Of a stretch of 64,000 nucleotides of DNA, positions 18,044 through 27,353 are shown one piece after another; the stretch's first letter is position 1; every line of letters begins with the position of its first letter. Below the pieces are notes generated by a model, which searched no databases, was not told where the DNA came from, and saw only the letters and a list, made by a program, of their open reading frames with translations. Source of the stretch: Bacteroidota bacterium (GTDB lineage: Bacteria > Bacteroidota > Bacteroidia > Flavobacteriales > Flavobacteriaceae); assembly GCA_022562895.1 (NCBI GenBank), contig JADFOK010000008.1, positions 1 through 64,000 on the forward strand, read 5' to 3'. The translations under genes and the position numbers were made by a program.

Positions 18044-18110
18044 AAGTAATATATTTTTTTTTATTTTAAAATTATTAGATGATCCGTCACTAATTAAATT
18101 ATTTTAGTAT

Positions 18111-18525
18111 TTAAAGCCTAATGTCAAAATTAGCATTTTCCCCATTTTTAACTTCAAATTTTGCATCTTGCCATTTAGGCGGACCAAAAAGAGCAGGAAC
18201 ATTATTGGAAGTACCATAATCTTCAATCGGAAAAAGTCCTAAAATCATGTTGAGTTCTCCATTACTATCTTCATCGTGATAACAAGAAATAGCATATACC
18301 CCATCTGGAATATTTATAAAGGTAACATTTGCTTTTTTATTTGAAATCGCAGAAGAAATCAATTTCTTGGGTTCATTTAAAAAGGATTCTTTATTATCGA
18401 ACAAACTTACCAAAAACAGTACCTTGATTGGTGTCAAATCCTGTCAGATTTACTTCAAGAGTATTTTGTGCTTGTAAAATCAATCCGGTTAATAATAGCG
18501 CCAAATAAGTGAGTACAGTTTGCAT
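18111..18525 (-). pseudogene. DUF2141 secreted protein, broken by one indel
   Basis: The first frame starts at the ATG at 18525 with a signal peptide (MQTVLTYLALLLTGLILQAQ) and reads NTLEVNLTGFDTNQGTVF before going out of frame. The second frame continues VSLFDNKESFL and runs to FDIRL. Removing one base from the CC at 18410-18411 restores a single 137-residue DUF2141 protein ending FGPPKWQDAKFEV, parallel to the intact paralogue at 27354-27782. DUF2141 proteins are small secreted beta-proteins of unknown role. It is probably the first gene of the minus-strand group leading to the kinase. Confidence 0.85.
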
Positions 18526-18648
18526 TTTATTATGGGTTTTTGAATTATTGTACAAATATCCTATTTGATAACTTTCCATTAAAAAGACTTTAACCCAACT
18601 GTAATTTATTAAGGATGAATTGTAAACCAATAATTAGTTTTCATTTTC

Positions 18649-18656
18649 TAACTTTG
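18649..18656 (+). promoter_or_regulatory. Possible -7 box before the VIT transporter gene
   Basis: TAACTTTG matches TAnnTTTG, 69 bp before the transporter ATG. The nearest TTG upstream (18620-18622) is 26 bp away, longer than the usual 19-21, so the -33 element is uncertain. Confidence 0.3.
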
Positions 18657-18724
18657 TATAATGAATTTATAAAATAAGGGAATGAACTGTCTATTTCAAT
18701 TGAAATATTAATCAATAAGAAAAA

Positions 18725-19471
18725 ATGATTGATACACATAAAAATAACGAAAATACAATTCACAAAACAACATCATTATTTCACAAATTTGAAGATTATT
18801 TGAGTGAATTTGTTTATGGTGGAATAGATGGCTGTATAACTACTTTTGCGGTTGTTGCTGGTTCTGTAGGAGCAGGTCTTGACAGTTCAGTAATAATTAT
18901 ACTTGGTTTTGCAAATCTCTTTGCGGATGGTTTTGCTATGTCGATTGGAGCTTATTTATCAACTAAATCGGAAATAGATAATTTTAACAAACACAAGCAA
19001 ATAGAATATTGGGAAATAGAAAATCTGCCAGAAGTTGAAAAAGAAGAAATACGAGAAATTTATCATAATAAAGGATTCTCTGGAGATCTACTTGAACAAA
19101 TTGTTGATACTATCACTTCAGATAAAGATAGATGGGTAGACGTAATGATGAAGGAAGAACTTGATATGTTAGAACAAAAAAAATCACCCTTTAGGATTGG
19201 ATTAGTTACCTATCTTTCTTTTATTACAATTGGTCTTATTCCTTTAATCATTTACGTTTGGGATTATATAAGCCCTATTTCTTCAAATCTATTTGTTTGG
19301 TCATCTATTTTCACAGGAATAGGATTTATTATAATTGGAATCCTTAAAACTTACTTAACACAATCAAATCTATGGAAAGGGATATTAGGGACATTAATAT
19401 TAGGTGCAATAGCAGCTTTAGTAGCCTATTATGTTGGCCATTTAATAGAATATATAATTTCAAGTAACTAA
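18725..19471 (+). CDS. VIT1/CCC1 family iron/manganese transporter
   Basis: 248 residues. The N-terminal half has the family signature [21 protein letters not shown] (residues 31-51) and [20 protein letters not shown] in the second helix. A charged cytosolic segment (about 90-145, rich in Glu, with MMKEELDM) matches the metal-binding insert of VIT1/CCC1 proteins, followed by three more helices. Members move Fe(II) or Mn(II) out of the cytosol; in bacteria this detoxifies excess metal. It stands alone between the DUF2141 gene and the TonB receptor. Confidence 0.9.
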   Translation: MIDTHKNNENTIHKTTSLFHKFEDYLSEFVYGGIDGCITTFAVVAGSVGAGLDSSVIIILGFANLFADGFAMSIGAYLSTKSEIDNFNKHKQIEYWEIENLPEVEKEEIREIYHNKGFSGDLLEQIVDTITSDKDRWVDVMMKEELDMLEQKKSPFRIGLVTYLSFITIGLIPLIIYVWDYISPISSNLFVWSSIFTGIGFIIIGILKTYLTQSNLWKGILGTLILGAIAALVAYYVGHLIEYIISSN

Positions 19472-19504
19472 CTATTGTAATAATATTTTATTGATAATTG
19501 ATTA

Positions 19505-21670
19505 TTATAAATTATCCAATTGATTATCTACCCCATCATCACTTAGGGTCCAAAAGAAACCTATAAAAAAGAATTGGTCTGCAGCCGGACGTAAAGCTCT
19601 TCTTGCAAAATTACCGTTTACATCAGGAGTATTTGCATATTGGTATCCGTTGATGTTTTTATATCCAAATACATTATTTACTGAAAAATATAGAATCTTT
19701 TGTTGTGAAATTAGATACGCCCAGTTTAGACTTAAATTGTTATAACTTTTTGTTTTTTCTTGTAAAAATCCTTGAGTATTAGGATTGGTGTAGGTGCGAC
19801 CACTTGCGAATTGGCAACTAAACCCTATCTGGCTTTTCCAATCATCGACCCAATATTTCCCAACGACGGTTAGATTATTTGTATTAACAAAAGAGGGGGT
19901 TGCATTTACTGGAAAATTTTGATATTTCCTTTCGGTATCTAAATATGAATAACTAATCCAATAATCTACATTTTTTATACTTTCATTATCTCTCCAAAAA
20001 ATATCAATTCCTTGTGCATAACCGTCACCTTTGTTTGTGTAAATACTTTCAAAACCAGGAAATTCTGTATCATATTTAATAAGATTGTTATACTTTTTTC
20101 GATATATTTCTGCACGAAAAATACGGTTGTTTGCTGTGTATTGATAATTTAATATATAATGTTGAGTTTTTTGAGCTTGAAGTCTTGATTCAAATTTTAG
20201 AATATCGTTCTGTGGTTGTTGATAAAAATTACCATAAGCTATTGACAACTGACTATTTCTACTTGTTTTTACGGCTAATGAAATACGAGGGGACATTGTA
20301 AAATCATTAAACATTTCGCTATACTCCCCACGTAGACCAATTTTTATAGCAAACTTTTTAGAAAATATAATATCAGCTTCTGTATAAACTCCACTTATAT
20401 TATTATTAAATCCATATGAAACAGATACTTTTTCATTATTATATGATTCACCAAAATCTGTAAAAAACTGTTCAGCACCAAAAGAAAGTTTAAACCTGCT
20501 ACTAAAGCGTTTACGAATTTTCAATTTTACATGTACAGAGTTTTCGGTATTATCAATATTGTCTTCTAAAATACCTATATCATTATTAGAAAAAGTGTAA
20601 CTACCCCCTCCAAAAAGGTTCCAGTTGTTATTTAGTCTACTACTATAACTAACATTAGAGTAAAAATTATTGTTTTTTAATTTAAAATCTACTCCATCCG
20701 GAAAGTTAATATCTTCTTGTGTTAATTGAAAATTTGACGTATCAAAGGCAGCATATACTTTTAGTAAACCATTTTCAAACTTTTGACGAAAGACAGTTTC
20801 TCCAGATATGGTTTCGTAAGGTTCTTGCCAGTCGTTTCTGTCTGGAAAAGCTACGATATATGGTGCTAAGTTTATATAGAAAGTATTGATACTTATAGAA
20901 CTTTTTTTCCACTTTTGAGTGTTTCCCAATCCAAGTCCAACACTCATTATCGCTATTTCTGTCTTTTTTTGAGCAGGTTCATCTATGGTATTAAGTAACA
21001 ATACAGATGATAATGCTTGACCGTATTCTGCTGAGTACCCACCGGTAGAGAAAGTGATTCCATCAAACAAAAAAGGGCTGTATCTCCCTCGCGTAGGTAC
21101 ATTATTGGTAGTTGGTGTATAAGGGGTAAACACACGGATACCATCAATAAATATCTGTGTTTCTTCTGCATCCCCTCCCCGAACAAAAAGTCTCCCATCC
21201 TCTGCAACGGTTGTTGTTCCGGGTAATGTTTGTAAAGCACCAATATAATCACCCAAAGCACTGGCAGTAGTTACAACATCCAGGGGTTTTAAAACCGAAA
21301 TTTTACTGTTATCACTAGCTTCGAATGTGCCTGCAGAAATTACAACAGTTTCCAATGAATTTACATCTTCTCTTAGCTTTATAATCAGATTTTTCAATTG
21401 GGTTACATCGGCTGACATTTTAAAGGATTCAAAAGACACAAATGAAATAATGAGGGTTTGTTCCCCTGTTTCTGAAGTTTTAAAAGAAAAACTACCATCT
21501 ATATCTGTAGATGCACCATCGTAAGTGCCCTCTAGGTATACATTTGCTCCTAAGATTGGTGTTTCATTGTTTTCGGTAACTACACCAGAAATGGTAGTTT
21601 GACCTAATACTAAATAAGGTAAAAAAAAGAATAAAAGAATATTATATATATAGTTGGTTAATAATTTCAT
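19505..21670 (-). CDS. TonB-dependent outer membrane receptor
   Basis: 721 residues. Signal peptide (1-23), a carboxypeptidase-regulatory-like domain (about 25-110; ISGVVTENNETPILGANVYLEG), a plug domain (about 120-230; LGDYIGALQTLPGTTTVAEDGRLFVRGGD) and a 22-strand-type barrel to the C-terminus. No SusD partner is adjacent, which argues against a SusCD glycan system. Substrate unknown: siderophore, metal complex or other nutrient. The next gene is a VIT metal transporter, but it converges on this one and is not co-transcribed, so a metal substrate is only a weak hint. Confidence 0.9.
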   Translation of the reverse strand: MKLLTNYIYNILLFFFLPYLVLGQTTISGVVTENNETPILGANVYLEGTYDGASTDIDGSFSFKTSETGEQTLIISFVSFESFKMSADVTQLKNLIIKLREDVNSLETVVISAGTFEASDNSKISVLKPLDVVTTASALGDYIGALQTLPGTTTVAEDGRLFVRGGDAEETQIFIDGIRVFTPYTPTTNNVPTRGRYSPFLFDGITFSTGGYSAEYGQALSSVLLLNTIDEPAQKKTEIAIMSVGLGLGNTQKWKKSSISINTFYINLAPYIVAFPDRNDWQEPYETISGETVFRQKFENGLLKVYAAFDTSNFQLTQEDINFPDGVDFKLKNNNFYSNVSYSSRLNNNWNLFGGGSYTFSNNDIGILEDNIDNTENSVHVKLKIRKRFSSRFKLSFGAEQFFTDFGESYNNEKVSVSYGFNNNISGVYTEADIIFSKKFAIKIGLRGEYSEMFNDFTMSPRISLAVKTSRNSQLSIAYGNFYQQPQNDILKFESRLQAQKTQHYILNYQYTANNRIFRAEIYRKKYNNLIKYDTEFPGFESIYTNKGDGYAQGIDIFWRDNESIKNVDYWISYSYLDTERKYQNFPVNATPSFVNTNNLTVVGKYWVDDWKSQIGFSCQFASGRTYTNPNTQGFLQEKTKSYNNLSLNWAYLISQQKILYFSVNNVFGYKNINGYQYANTPDVNGNFARRALRPAADQFFFIGFFWTLSDDGVDNQLDNL

Positions 21671-21841
21671 TGTTAATTTGGTTTCGCTTTCTTGTACAAA
21701 AATGAATTATTTTAAAATCTCATCGTAAAAAAACAAACTGAATTGTAATATAACCCTACTCAATTGTAAGTGATTGATTATTAATTGTGTATTCGGATAT
21801 TATAATTACTTTTTTGTATCTTTAAATAAATTAATGATATC

Positions 21842-22852
21842 ATGCAAAAATTGTCAACTTTATTAGTCATTTTTCTTGTGAGCTATTTTATTAGAGCTCA
21901 AGACACATTTTCAATAGTAGCTGTAGATCCTGTAACTGGTGAAATTGGTTCTGCTGGAGCCTCTTGTGTGGATGGTATAGGAGTTTATGGAGGACTCATT
22001 GATATTATTACTCAAATAATACCAGGACGTGGAGGTGTTAATTCACAAGCATGGGTATGTATCCCTAATGTGAACTTACAAAATGCCATCACACAAATGG
22101 AAGCTGGTTTATCTCCTTCTGAAATCATTGATTGGCTGATTAATAATGATGCATGTTCCTCACAAAATTTTGACCCCGAATACCGACAATATGGGATTGC
22201 TGATTTTGATTCTGGGGGTAATCCAAGAACAGCGGGGTTTACTGGAACAATGACAGATGATTATAAGGAAGACAGACAAGGGCCAACCTATAGTGTTCAA
22301 GGGAATATTTTACTTAATCAAACAGTTATTGATAATATGGAAGATAATTTTAACAATACAACTGGAACTCTTGCCGATAAGTTGATGTCTGCAATGCAGG
22401 GTGCTAATTTTGCTGGTGCTGACTCTAGATGCCTTGCAAGGGGAACCTCTTCAACCTCAGCTTATTTATTGGTATATAAAGAGAATGACGACCCCAGCAA
22501 TCCCTACCTAAGATTGAATATTGAAGAAATGCCTTTTGGAGAAGAGCCCATAGATTCATTACAGATATTGTATGATAACTTTCTTGCAGTAAATGAGTTT
22601 GATCTGAAAAGTAAGATCAGACTTTATCCAAATCCCGCTACTAATGAAATAATAGTCTCCTATGATTCAACTATAATCTTATCGAACTTGGCGATATTTG
22701 ACATAAATGGAAAAAGGATAGTTCAATTCGAAGAATTTTCAGCAAACGCCTTCCAACAACAAATAGACGTTTCTTCTTTTCAAAACGGTATTTATTTTCT
22801 GAATATTGAGAGCTTACAAGGAAGAACTACATTAAAATTTGTAAAACATTAA
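21842..22852 (+). CDS. DUF1028 protein with T9SS sorting domain
   Basis: 336 residues. Signal peptide (1-19), then a DUF1028 domain (about 20-230) with its characteristic start FSIVAVDPVTGEIGSAGASC and the central QGNIL segment. A type A T9SS sorting domain occupies the last ~80 residues (LYPNPATNEI, then NGIYFLNIES, ending KFVKH). DUF1028 has an Ntn-hydrolase-like fold and activity is not established here. Secretion through type IX and surface attachment or release are inferred from the tail. It diverges from the TonB receptor gene. Confidence 0.88.
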   Translation: MQKLSTLLVIFLVSYFIRAQDTFSIVAVDPVTGEIGSAGASCVDGIGVYGGLIDIITQIIPGRGGVNSQAWVCIPNVNLQNAITQMEAGLSPSEIIDWLINNDACSSQNFDPEYRQYGIADFDSGGNPRTAGFTGTMTDDYKEDRQGPTYSVQGNILLNQTVIDNMEDNFNNTTGTLADKLMSAMQGANFAGADSRCLARGTSSTSAYLLVYKENDDPSNPYLRLNIEEMPFGEEPIDSLQILYDNFLAVNEFDLKSKIRLYPNPATNEIIVSYDSTIILSNLAIFDINGKRIVQFEEFSANAFQQQIDVSSFQNGIYFLNIESLQGRTTLKFVKH

Positions 22853-23027
22853 CTTTTAGATAACGAAATATATTTTCTAATCTATTCTGATTTCCAAAAA
22901 TAATATTTTACATCTTATTTAAATTGTTGAAAAATTGATAATTAATATCTCTTTAGGAATAATATTTGATATTTATCAGGTTAATAATTGAATAATAATA
23001 ATATTCGTTAACCTAAAAACTCAAATA

Positions 23028-23462
23028 ATGAAATCAGATATTTATACAAAAACCCTGTTAACTATTATTGCCATATGTTTAACTCTTAATATAATAAAGG
23101 AATTTGAAATTATACCTTCAGCCTTCGCTTCCGAAAATACTATTACACCAGATACAGAGTATAGACTTGTTCCTTTAAATGAATTTAACACTATCGATGT
23201 TAGAATTGTTGATATTAATACCTACGATGAACTTAATGTAAATATTAAAAGCATAGATACCTATGACGAAGTGAGGGTAAATATAAAAAGTATAGATACC
23301 TATGACGAAATAAGGGTGAATATAACAAGCATCGATACAAGTGAGGAATTGAAGGTGAATATAACAAGTATTGATACAAGTGACGAATTAGATGTAAACA
23401 TTGATGAAATTGGTGGTAAATGGGTCACAAACGGAGGCCCTATCAATGTAAAGATTGAATAA
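23028..23462 (+). CDS. Small membrane-anchored or secreted protein with 13-residue tandem repeats
   Basis: 144 residues. A hydrophobic helix near the N-terminus (about 8-25, LLTIIAICLTLNIIKEF) follows a short charged start and could be an uncleaved anchor or signal. Residues 55-128 hold five to six repeats of about 13 residues of the type VNIKSIDTYDEVR or VNITSIDTSDELD. The end, DVNIDEIGGKWVTNGGPINVKIE-like, is recognisable in other flavobacterial proteins of unknown function. The pattern of alternating Val/Ile suggests stacked beta-strands. It lies upstream of the ECF sigma gene on the same strand. I know of no function. Confidence 0.65.
   Translation: MKSDIYTKTLLTIIAICLTLNIIKEFEIIPSAFASENTITPDTEYRLVPLNEFNTIDVRIVDINTYDELNVNIKSIDTYDEVRVNIKSIDTYDEIRVNITSIDTSEELKVNITSIDTSDELDVNIDEIGGKWVTNGGPINVKIE
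23190..23412 (+). repeat. 39-bp coding tandem repeat
   Basis: Five to six in-frame copies of a 39-bp unit inside the gene at 23028. Core bases such as AGTATAGATACCTATGACGA recur with substitutions. Neighbouring copies 3-4 (TYDE type) and 5-6 (TSDE/TSEE type) are most alike, as expected for stepwise tandem duplication. Confidence 0.85.
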
Positions 23463-23590
23463 TTTGGTATTTTATAAAATGTGTTTAAAAAACCTTCTAA
23501 AAAATAAAATTCTTGTAGTTATATTATTTTTAAGACATTTGTAACAAAGATAACCCTCATACTACTAATGAGGTAATTAACTATCCATCA

Positions 23591-24085
23591 TTGAATCAAG
23601 AACTTGAACATATTTTTGTTACACAACTGGAGGAAAACCAGAACATAGTACATAAAATATGCAAGCTATACACCAATGATAGTGATTCGCACAATGATCT
23701 GTTTCAGGAAATAACCATACAATTATGGAGAGCATTCCCTAAGTTTCGAGGGGATTCTAAATTTAGTACCTGGATGTATCGTGTGGCACTTAATACTGCC
23801 ATTACATTGTACCGAAAATCAAAACGTAGAATTAGCACACAGGACTATGAGACCGTTAGCTTTAAAATTAAAGCCGAGGAATATGACGATACAGAAGAAC
23901 AGCAATTAAAATTAATGTATAATGCTGTCAGAGAATTAAATGACATTGATAAAGCTTTAGTCTTTTTATATTTAGAAGACAAATCGTATAGAGAAATTTC
24001 AGAGACTTTAGGTATCAGTGAAGTGAATGCTAGGGTTAAAATGAATAGAACGAAAGATAAATTAAGAAAAATATTAAATCCGTAA
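23591..24085 (+). CDS. ECF-type RNA polymerase sigma factor
   Basis: 164 residues. Region 2 (about 15-85) shows DLFQEITIQLWRAFPKFRGDSKFSTWMYRVALNTAI; region 4 (about 105-160) shows LVFLYLEDKSYREISETLGISEVNARVKMNRTKDKLRKIL with the helix-turn-helix. The frame begins at a TTG; no in-frame ATG lies near it, so a TTG start is assumed. The next gene begins 6 bp after the stop and encodes a four-helix membrane protein rather than a classical anti-sigma factor. Target regulon unknown. Confidence 0.9.
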   Translation: MNQELEHIFVTQLEENQNIVHKICKLYTNDSDSHNDLFQEITIQLWRAFPKFRGDSKFSTWMYRVALNTAITLYRKSKRRISTQDYETVSFKIKAEEYDDTEEQQLKLMYNAVRELNDIDKALVFLYLEDKSYREISETLGISEVNARVKMNRTKDKLRKILNP

Positions 24086-24091
24086 CAGGGT

Positions 24092-24730
24092 ATGGATGAA
24101 TTAGATATATTAAAAAAACAATGGCAATCTAGGGAACAAAATCTTCCTAAACTTTCCTATAATCAAATTTACAAGATGTTGTTAAAAAAATCTTCATCTA
24201 TTGTAAAGTGGATTTTTATAATTAGCGTAGCTGAACTCCTTTTTTGGATAAGTCTGTACTTTATTATTCCTGAATCAGATCTAGAAATTATGGATAAAAT
24301 GGGAATAGGTAAATTAATTTTATACAGTGATATCTTCCATTTCTCAATTTTTGGCATATTTATATATTACTTCTATAAAAACTTTAAATCCATTCAAGTA
24401 ACGGACAGTGTAAGAATATTAATGAGAAATATTTTAAAAACCAGAAGGACGGTACATTATTTTGTTTATTATAATATTGGGATGTTTATTATTTCAAGTT
24501 TAGTGATCACCATTTATTTCTATACAAGAAGTGAGCAACTTTACGAAATTATGAATTTTGCAAATCAGGGAGTTCCACAAGAAAATTTTGCAACTGTATT
24601 TATAGTCGCTCTGATAATTGTAGCTATAATAGTTGTAGGTTTATTAGCATTATTTTATTGGTTTATCTACGGCATATTACTTCGTAGGTTAAAAATAAAT
24701 TATAAAGAGTTGAAAAAAATGGAAGATTAA
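24092..24730 (+). CDS. Four-helix membrane protein paired with the ECF sigma factor
   Basis: 212 residues. A cytosolic N-terminus (MDELDILKKQWQSRE) precedes four predicted membrane helices at about 38-58, 75-97, 122-142 and 168-192, then a basic tail. Homologues directly downstream of ECF sigma genes in Flavobacteriia are sometimes called beta-carotene monooxygenase, a name I see no sequence support for. Position and the cytosolic N-terminus suggest it could hold the sigma factor at the membrane. That is inference; no anti-sigma motif is recognisable. Confidence 0.75.
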   Translation: MDELDILKKQWQSREQNLPKLSYNQIYKMLLKKSSSIVKWIFIISVAELLFWISLYFIIPESDLEIMDKMGIGKLILYSDIFHFSIFGIFIYYFYKNFKSIQVTDSVRILMRNILKTRRTVHYFVYYNIGMFIISSLVITIYFYTRSEQLYEIMNFANQGVPQENFATVFIVALIIVAIIVVGLLALFYWFIYGILLRRLKINYKELKKMED

Positions 24731-24752
24731 TATTATTATATTTTAAAATATA

Positions 24753-24935
24753 ATGAAAAGTAAAAATTATATTGGATTAGGAATGGCACTCGGAGTAAGT
24801 ATAGGAATTGGTATTGGAGCTGCCTTACAAAATATTGGTGCTGGAATTGCGATTGGTATTGGTGGTGGTTTAGCGATTGGAGCTGTTATGAACAAGAAAA
24901 ATAAAAACAATAAACCTAAAGATGAAGAAGAATGA
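24753..24935 (+). CDS. Small glycine-rich membrane protein
   Basis: 60 residues. A glycine-zipper-like hydrophobic segment (GLGMALGVSIGIGIGAALQ and GAGIAIGIGGGLAIG) fills about residues 8-46, followed by a charged Lys/Asn/Glu tail. It probably forms one or two tightly packed membrane helices. It lies 22 bp after the four-helix membrane protein and may belong to the ECF sigma operon. Function unknown. Confidence 0.65.
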   Translation: MKSKNYIGLGMALGVSIGIGIGAALQNIGAGIAIGIGGGLAIGAVMNKKNKNNKPKDEEE

Positions 24936-24959
24936 TTTTTTAGATCAAAATGTCTATAA

Positions 24960-25763
24960 TTAATATTCCCATTGTCTTTTTTTATTATATTCCTCCTCTT
25001 TTATAAATTCTTCCTTGGAAATCACTTTTAGTAATGAGGGATGTTGTTCTATTGCAAATTGAAGCATTTCTACTATTTCATCAACACTATCGTTTTCATA
25101 GTCTATTTCAAGTGGTTTCTTTATAATCATAGATTGAAGAATTCCCCTTTTTTTAATACGTATCCCTTTTTTATCAAACGACCTCCTAAAACCATCAATT
25201 ACAATAGGTACCACAATAGGTTTATTCATTTTAATAATATGTGCAGTACCTCTTCGAATAGGCCTCCAAGGTTTTGTGGTTCCTTGGGGAAAAGTAATTA
25301 CCCATCCATCATTTAGTGCTTTCGAAATATTACTTACATCGCTCATTTTTACTTGTCTATTTATATCTTTCCCTTTTTCTCTCCATGTACGCTCTATACT
25401 TATCGAACCTGCATAAGCTAATATTTTGGGAAACAAACCCGATTTCATAGTTTCTTTTGCTGCTACAAAATAAATATTGAGTTTTGGTCTCCATAAGTAT
25501 CCAATATTTTTAATACTATCTGTGCGCCCACTAAGACTTGCATTAAAAACATGAAACATAGCCACCACATCTGCAAAATAGGTTTGATGATTAGATACAA
25601 ATAGAACTTGAGTATCGGGTAGATCTTTAATAATTTCACTTCCCTCAATTTCTAACTTGTTAAATCCCTTAAAACGACGATGTGTTAATGCACCTAATAT
25701 TCGTATAATAAACCGTTTTAAAAAAAGTATATGCCCAAATGGATTTTTCTTAAAAAGCCCCAT
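24960..25763 (-). CDS. Lysophospholipid acyltransferase (PlsC-like)
   Basis: 267 residues from Met at 25763 (MGLFKKNPFGHILFLKRF), preferred over an upstream start that would add a poorly conserved hydrophobic extension. The acyltransferase signature is VSNHQTYFADVV (catalytic His, Asp) and the acceptor motif appears as FPQGTTKPWRP. The family moves an acyl chain from acyl-CoA or acyl-ACP to a lysophospholipid at the inner membrane. The Nudix gene lies just upstream on the same strand, so the two may be co-transcribed. Confidence 0.85.
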   Translation of the reverse strand: MGLFKKNPFGHILFLKRFIIRILGALTHRRFKGFNKLEIEGSEIIKDLPDTQVLFVSNHQTYFADVVAMFHVFNASLSGRTDSIKNIGYLWRPKLNIYFVAAKETMKSGLFPKILAYAGSISIERTWREKGKDINRQVKMSDVSNISKALNDGWVITFPQGTTKPWRPIRRGTAHIIKMNKPIVVPIVIDGFRRSFDKKGIRIKKRGILQSMIIKKPLEIDYENDSVDEIVEMLQFAIEQHPSLLKVISKEEFIKEEEYNKKRQWEY

Positions 25764-25835
25764 ATATATTTCTAATTTAAAGAACCCTGTTTTTAGAAGT
25801 AAAACAAAGCATAACGAATATACAAAAATAAGCAT

Positions 25836-26477
25836 TTACAACAGTTGCTTTAACATTTCCCGTACCTCATTAAGTATCATAGCGGTTGCTCCCCACACCA
25901 AATGATTATTCAAGATAAAAGCTGGAACCTCGATATTTTTTGCATAAGATGTAGATAGTATTTGGGTTGTCATTACGGTATCGTCCAACAAATGAGAAAT
26001 TGGGATTTCAATTAGAGCTTCTACTTCATCTTTCTGCAAGACAAAATCAGGAGTGTTGGTTGTTATACCAATATAAGGTTGTACAAAAAAGTTACTGGGG
26101 GGTATATATATTTCGGTTAGTTTTTTTAATATCGTTATGGTTTTTTTTGAAACACCAACCTCCTCTTCGGTCTCACGTAATGCAGTTTCTTGTAAAGAAA
26201 TGTCACCTTTATCAAATTTACCACCCGGAAAACTTACTTGAGCAGAATGAACCCCTTTATAGGTTTTTCTAAGAATAAGTACAAAATGTGTTTCATTGCT
26301 TTTAGAAGGGTAAAATAATGCCAGAACACCTGCTTTTAAAACTGATTTCTTTTCTTCAACGATTCGTTTCAATTCTAGTAAACGTTCCATGGGAGCCATT
26401 TTAAATTGAACAGATTCGCCTGGAAGCTTCATTTTTGTTACTTTTACAATCTTCTTTTCAAATTCTTCAAATGTCAT
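25836..26477 (-). CDS. CoA-type Nudix hydrolase
   Basis: 213 residues. The Nudix box is at about 100-123 (GGKFDKGDISLQETALRE, then TEEEVGV). It is preceded by the SAQVSFPGG segment and has the TALRE-type form seen in CoA pyrophosphatases (NudL/Nudt7/Nudt8 type). It would cleave CoA or acyl-CoA to phosphopantetheine and 3',5'-ADP. Its ATG (26475-26477) overlaps, on the other strand, the ATG of the divergent cyclophilin gene at 26471. Confidence 0.88.
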   Translation of the reverse strand: MTFEEFEKKIVKVTKMKLPGESVQFKMAPMERLLELKRIVEEKKSVLKAGVLALFYPSKSNETHFVLILRKTYKGVHSAQVSFPGGKFDKGDISLQETALRETEEEVGVSKKTITILKKLTEIYIPPSNFFVQPYIGITTNTPDFVLQKDEVEALIEIPISHLLDDTVMTTQILSTSYAKNIEVPAFILNNHLVWGATAMILNEVREMLKQLL

Positions 26478-27223
26478 TGATAAAACATCTTTTAATTTTT
26501 AGTTTCATATTACTTATTCTTACAAGTTGTGAAGATAACAAAAAGGCTTCAGCAGATAAAGATTCACAATCGGTTGTGATGCCCAAATCTAAAACTGAAA
26601 TCGTTGATGATACCATCTCAGGAAAATCAATTACAGAAACAAAACTCTTTTCAGAAGAGAAAAAATATCTTAAAATTACTCAAGAAAATGTAGTAGAATT
26701 TTTAACCAATTACGGATTAGATAATCCTGAAACTAAAGTACGGATTTCTACTTTATATGGAAACATTGATATTCTACTATTTAAAGAAACCCCGTTACAT
26801 CGTGCTAATTTTATTTACCTGGTAAAACAACATTATTTTGATATAACTTTTTTTCATCGTGTGGTACCAAATTTTATAATACAGGGTGGAAACAGTGATA
26901 ATAGGTCTACTTCTGTAAAAAGATCTAAAATAGGAAAGGATTACCTTTTACCCGCCGAAATAAACCTTAATAGAAAACATCGTTTCGGAAGTATATCTGG
27001 AGCTAAAGAATATCGTAAAAATCCAGATAATAAGTCTTTCCCTTTTGAGTTTTTCATATTTTTAGGCCCTTTAGAACATACCCGTCATCTTAATGGAGAC
27101 TATACCATTTTTGGAAAAGTAACCAATGGAATGGATATAGTTGAAAAAATCGCTAACCTTCCAGCAGACAAGGGTGATTGGCCATTGGATAATGTTTATA
27201 TCAAGGCTGAAATTATTGAATGA
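26471..27223 (+). CDS. Cyclophilin-type peptidyl-prolyl isomerase, lipoprotein
   Basis: 250 residues from ATG 26471, which gives a lipoprotein signal ending LILTSC. A TTG two codons later is a possible alternative. The cyclophilin domain (about 90-250) has VRISTLYGNIDILLF, ANFIYLVKQHYFD, TFFHRVVPNFIIQGG and a FFIFLGPLEHTRHLNGDYTIFG segment. It speeds proline isomerisation in the folding of periplasmic or outer membrane proteins. The usual QFFI segment is changed to EFFIF. It diverges from the Nudix gene with overlapping starts, so its promoter must lie inside that gene. Confidence 0.87.
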   Translation: MSLIKHLLIFSFILLILTSCEDNKKASADKDSQSVVMPKSKTEIVDDTISGKSITETKLFSEEKKYLKITQENVVEFLTNYGLDNPETKVRISTLYGNIDILLFKETPLHRANFIYLVKQHYFDITFFHRVVPNFIIQGGNSDNRSTSVKRSKIGKDYLLPAEINLNRKHRFGSISGAKEYRKNPDNKSFPFEFFIFLGPLEHTRHLNGDYTIFGKVTNGMDIVEKIANLPADKGDWPLDNVYIKAEIIE

Positions 27224-27353
27224 TGGATAAATTAAAAAATTAAGTCCTCGTATTTACAATTGGTCCTATATAAATGACATTTCGGTAAAGCATATTTTTG
27301 TAAGTTTTTAAAGAATATCACATTTGCCAAGTATAATAATTAAACAATTCTTT

